A stretch of DNA of 64,000 bases from Palleronia pontilimi (GTDB taxonomy: Bacteria; Pseudomonadota; Alphaproteobacteria; Rhodobacterales; Rhodobacteraceae), in contig NZ_JAEKPD010000002.1 in the NCBI RefSeq assembly GCF_016412875.1, positions 186,001-250,000 of the forward strand, read 5' to 3'. Shown here piece after piece: positions 63,701-64,000 of the stretch. Made by a program: the position numbers and the translations under genes. How positions within the stretch are numbered: position 1 is the first letter of the stretch; the number at the start of each line of letters is the position of its first letter. The notes under the pieces were generated by a model. The model was not told where the DNA came from and did no database searches. It saw only the letters and a list, made by a program, of their open reading frames with translations.

Positions 63701-64000
63701 TCGAAAGCTCGGTCTACGATCCCGCGCGCCGTGTCGAGGGGCCGATCGAAATGCCACGCTATCGCGCGCCCACACCGCCCGTGATCGTGTTTCTCGACCT
63801 GCCGATCCTGGCCGTCGATGCCAAGCCGCATGCGCCCTATATCGCGGCTTCGGGGCGGCCGTGGGACGGCTCGGTGAACGTGCTTTCGTTGCCCGAGCGG
63901 GCGGATTACCGGCTCAACACCGTCATCGATGCGCCCACGACCCTGGGGGTGACGGAAAATTCGATGCTCGCGGCCCGACCCAGCCTGCCGGATCGCGGCC
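60799..64000 (+). CDS. GTA host-specificity / tail fibre-hub protein (g15), 3' end beyond window
   Basis: At least 1067 residues; the frame is open from ATG 60799 to the window edge. A glycine/alanine-rich N-terminus (LAAAGAAAGASLGGGVLGL) is followed by a beta-rich region (IAQIHGRMRIGAQVIWASDFVEE, YSISLALGLCEGVIGRVGRVWADG), the GTA TIM-barrel-like domain (about residues 400-770: AFCIGSEMRGLTTIRGA, ISYAADWTEYFGYQPQDGSGDLYFHLDPLW, FIGIDNYMPLSDWRD, KPIWFTELGCAAIDKG) and a phage-tail_3 domain (RRALQPLMLAFGFDAIERGGKLVFRSR). Pairs of acidic residues in the barrel suggest a glycosidase-like fold. It sits at the tail tip and recognises the recipient envelope. R. capsulatus g15 is about 1300 residues, so roughly 240 are missing here. 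Confidence 0.95.
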   Translation, partial: MATIILAAAGAAAGASLGGGVLGLSSVVIGRAIGATVGRVIDQAIMGSGSDPVETGRVDRFRLTSAGAGSPIAQIHGRMRIGAQVIWASDFVEEVSRSGGGGKGQPRQPEIREYSYSISLALGLCEGVIGRVGRVWADGREIDPTTLDLRVYDGAPDQQPDPLIEAHEGQGQVPAYRGLAYVVIENLQLGDFGNRVPQFTFEVIRTEQDSTDKNLVDMSEQVQAVAMLPGTGEYVLATTPVRLGAAEGEDAYINVNTPLGKTDFAVSLDALTGELPRCGATSLIVSWFGSDLRCGTCDIRPKVEQTAIDGKEMKWRAGGIARSQAQPVARSDGRVVYGGTPADGSVIEAIRAMNDAGQKVMFYPFILMDQLDGNTLPDPYSDSPSQPALPWRGRITLDQAPGRPGSPDGTAGADAQVAAFFGDAQADDFSTSKGRIVFDGPDGWGYRRFILHNAHLCALAGGVDAFCIGSEMRGLTTIRGAAGFPAVAALRQLAADVRAILGPDTKISYAADWTEYFGYQPQDGSGDLYFHLDPLWADANIDFIGIDNYMPLSDWRDQPDEADAAYGAIYNLDYLKANILGGEGYDWYYPSPEAEALQIRAPITDGAHGEPWVYRYKDLTNWWRLSHHERIGGERQNTPTPWIAQSKPIWFTELGCAAIDKGTNQPNKFLDPKSSESGLPKYSDGSRDDFMQLQYLRAMHEFWGDTANNPVSVQYGGPMVDMGRAHVWAWDARPYPWFPGNPDLWDDAENYNRGHWITGRATSRALAAVVREICGRSGVSELDTDALFGVLRGYTITEIGDARRALQPLMLAFGFDAIERGGKLVFRSRTGDPDHALDAERVAVTDDLDGDIVAVRAPDAERVGRLKITFVGADGDFETQSAEAIFPDARSHGLSQSELPILLSRGEAREIAERWLAEARVARDRLRFALPPSDLPVGAGDVVDIKDGRYRVDHVEQGEMQLIDAVRIESSVYDPARRVEGPIEMPRYRAPTPPVIVFLDLPILAVDAKPHAPYIAASGRPWDGSVNVLSLPERADYRLNTVIDAPTTLGVTENSMLAARPSLPDRG

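Noticed and set aside
60757-63831. 1024-codon minus-strand frame opposite GTA g15
   Set aside because: Shadow frame. The plus strand carries the tail and TIM-barrel motifs and stays open to the window end.
51026-64000. Reading the head-tail genes as a prophage
   Set aside because: No integrase, repressor, replication or attachment site is seen and the gene order is exactly that of the R. capsulatus GTA. The tRNA-Leu at 39.3 kb has no element beside it.

Overview
The window is high-GC DNA from an alphaproteobacterium, almost certainly a member of the Rhodobacteraceae (Roseobacter/Rhodobacter group). The main grounds are a collinear gene transfer agent (GTA) structural cluster of the Rhodobacter capsulatus type filling 51.0-64.0 kb, a LexA gene preceded by GTTC-N7-GTTC SOS boxes, a CtrA-like box near comEC, a single-chain indolepyruvate oxidoreductase, and an rpsF-rpsR-rplI operon with a long acidic L9 tail. 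No plasmid, transposon, CRISPR array or rRNA was seen. Most of the window is core chromosome.

Layout. 0-7 kb: a truncated DUF3047 gene, transketolase, a coiled-coil protein with ZapA, a GrxD-BolA iron-sulfur trafficking operon, and PurL. 7.0-7.1 kb: a convincing unannotated small RNA candidate on the minus strand. 7.2-14.5 kb: a LysR regulator divergent from a large indolepyruvate:ferredoxin oxidoreductase, then a PlsC-type acyltransferase, MurI and ArgC. 14.5-19.3 kb: the cytochrome c maturation genes ccmE, ccmF and ccmH, with a five-gene lysis cassette (GH108 endolysin, 3TM GTA holin, three small overlapping genes) inserted between ccmE and ccmF. 19.4-22.2 kb: a PaaG-like hydratase, a transglutaminase and an Old Yellow Enzyme. 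22.2-27.2 kb: the only clearly accessory island, with three paralogous very acidic proteins and a frameshifted calcium-binding-type protein. 27.5-42.3 kb: housekeeping genes (gltA, gltX, comEC, lexA, trpC-moaC-moeA, tyrS, anmK, tRNA-Leu, tig, ribosomal proteins). 42.5-50.9 kb: a YceI gene beside a cytochrome b561-YceI fusion, then fabD-fabG-acpP, a PilZ gene, and fabF-mltG. 51.0-64.0 kb: GTA genes g1 to g15 (g15 runs off the window).

How it fits together. One 50-kb stretch holds GTA particle genes (terminase to tail/host-recognition protein), the putative GTA lysis module (endolysin plus holin), the DNA-import channel ComEC that R. capsulatus recipients need to take up GTA DNA, and LexA, which in R. 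capsulatus affects GTA production. Regulatory sequence supports part of this: a near-consensus CtrA box (TTAA-N7-TAAAC) lies 55 bp upstream of comEC, and lexA has a double SOS box over its promoter.

The least explained parts are the 22-27 kb acidic paralog island, with a shared C-terminal motif in two members and ribosome-binding sites buried in hairpins, the sRNA candidate at about 7.05 kb, and the three tiny translationally coupled genes behind the holin. All calls come from reading the sequence; no database search was run.
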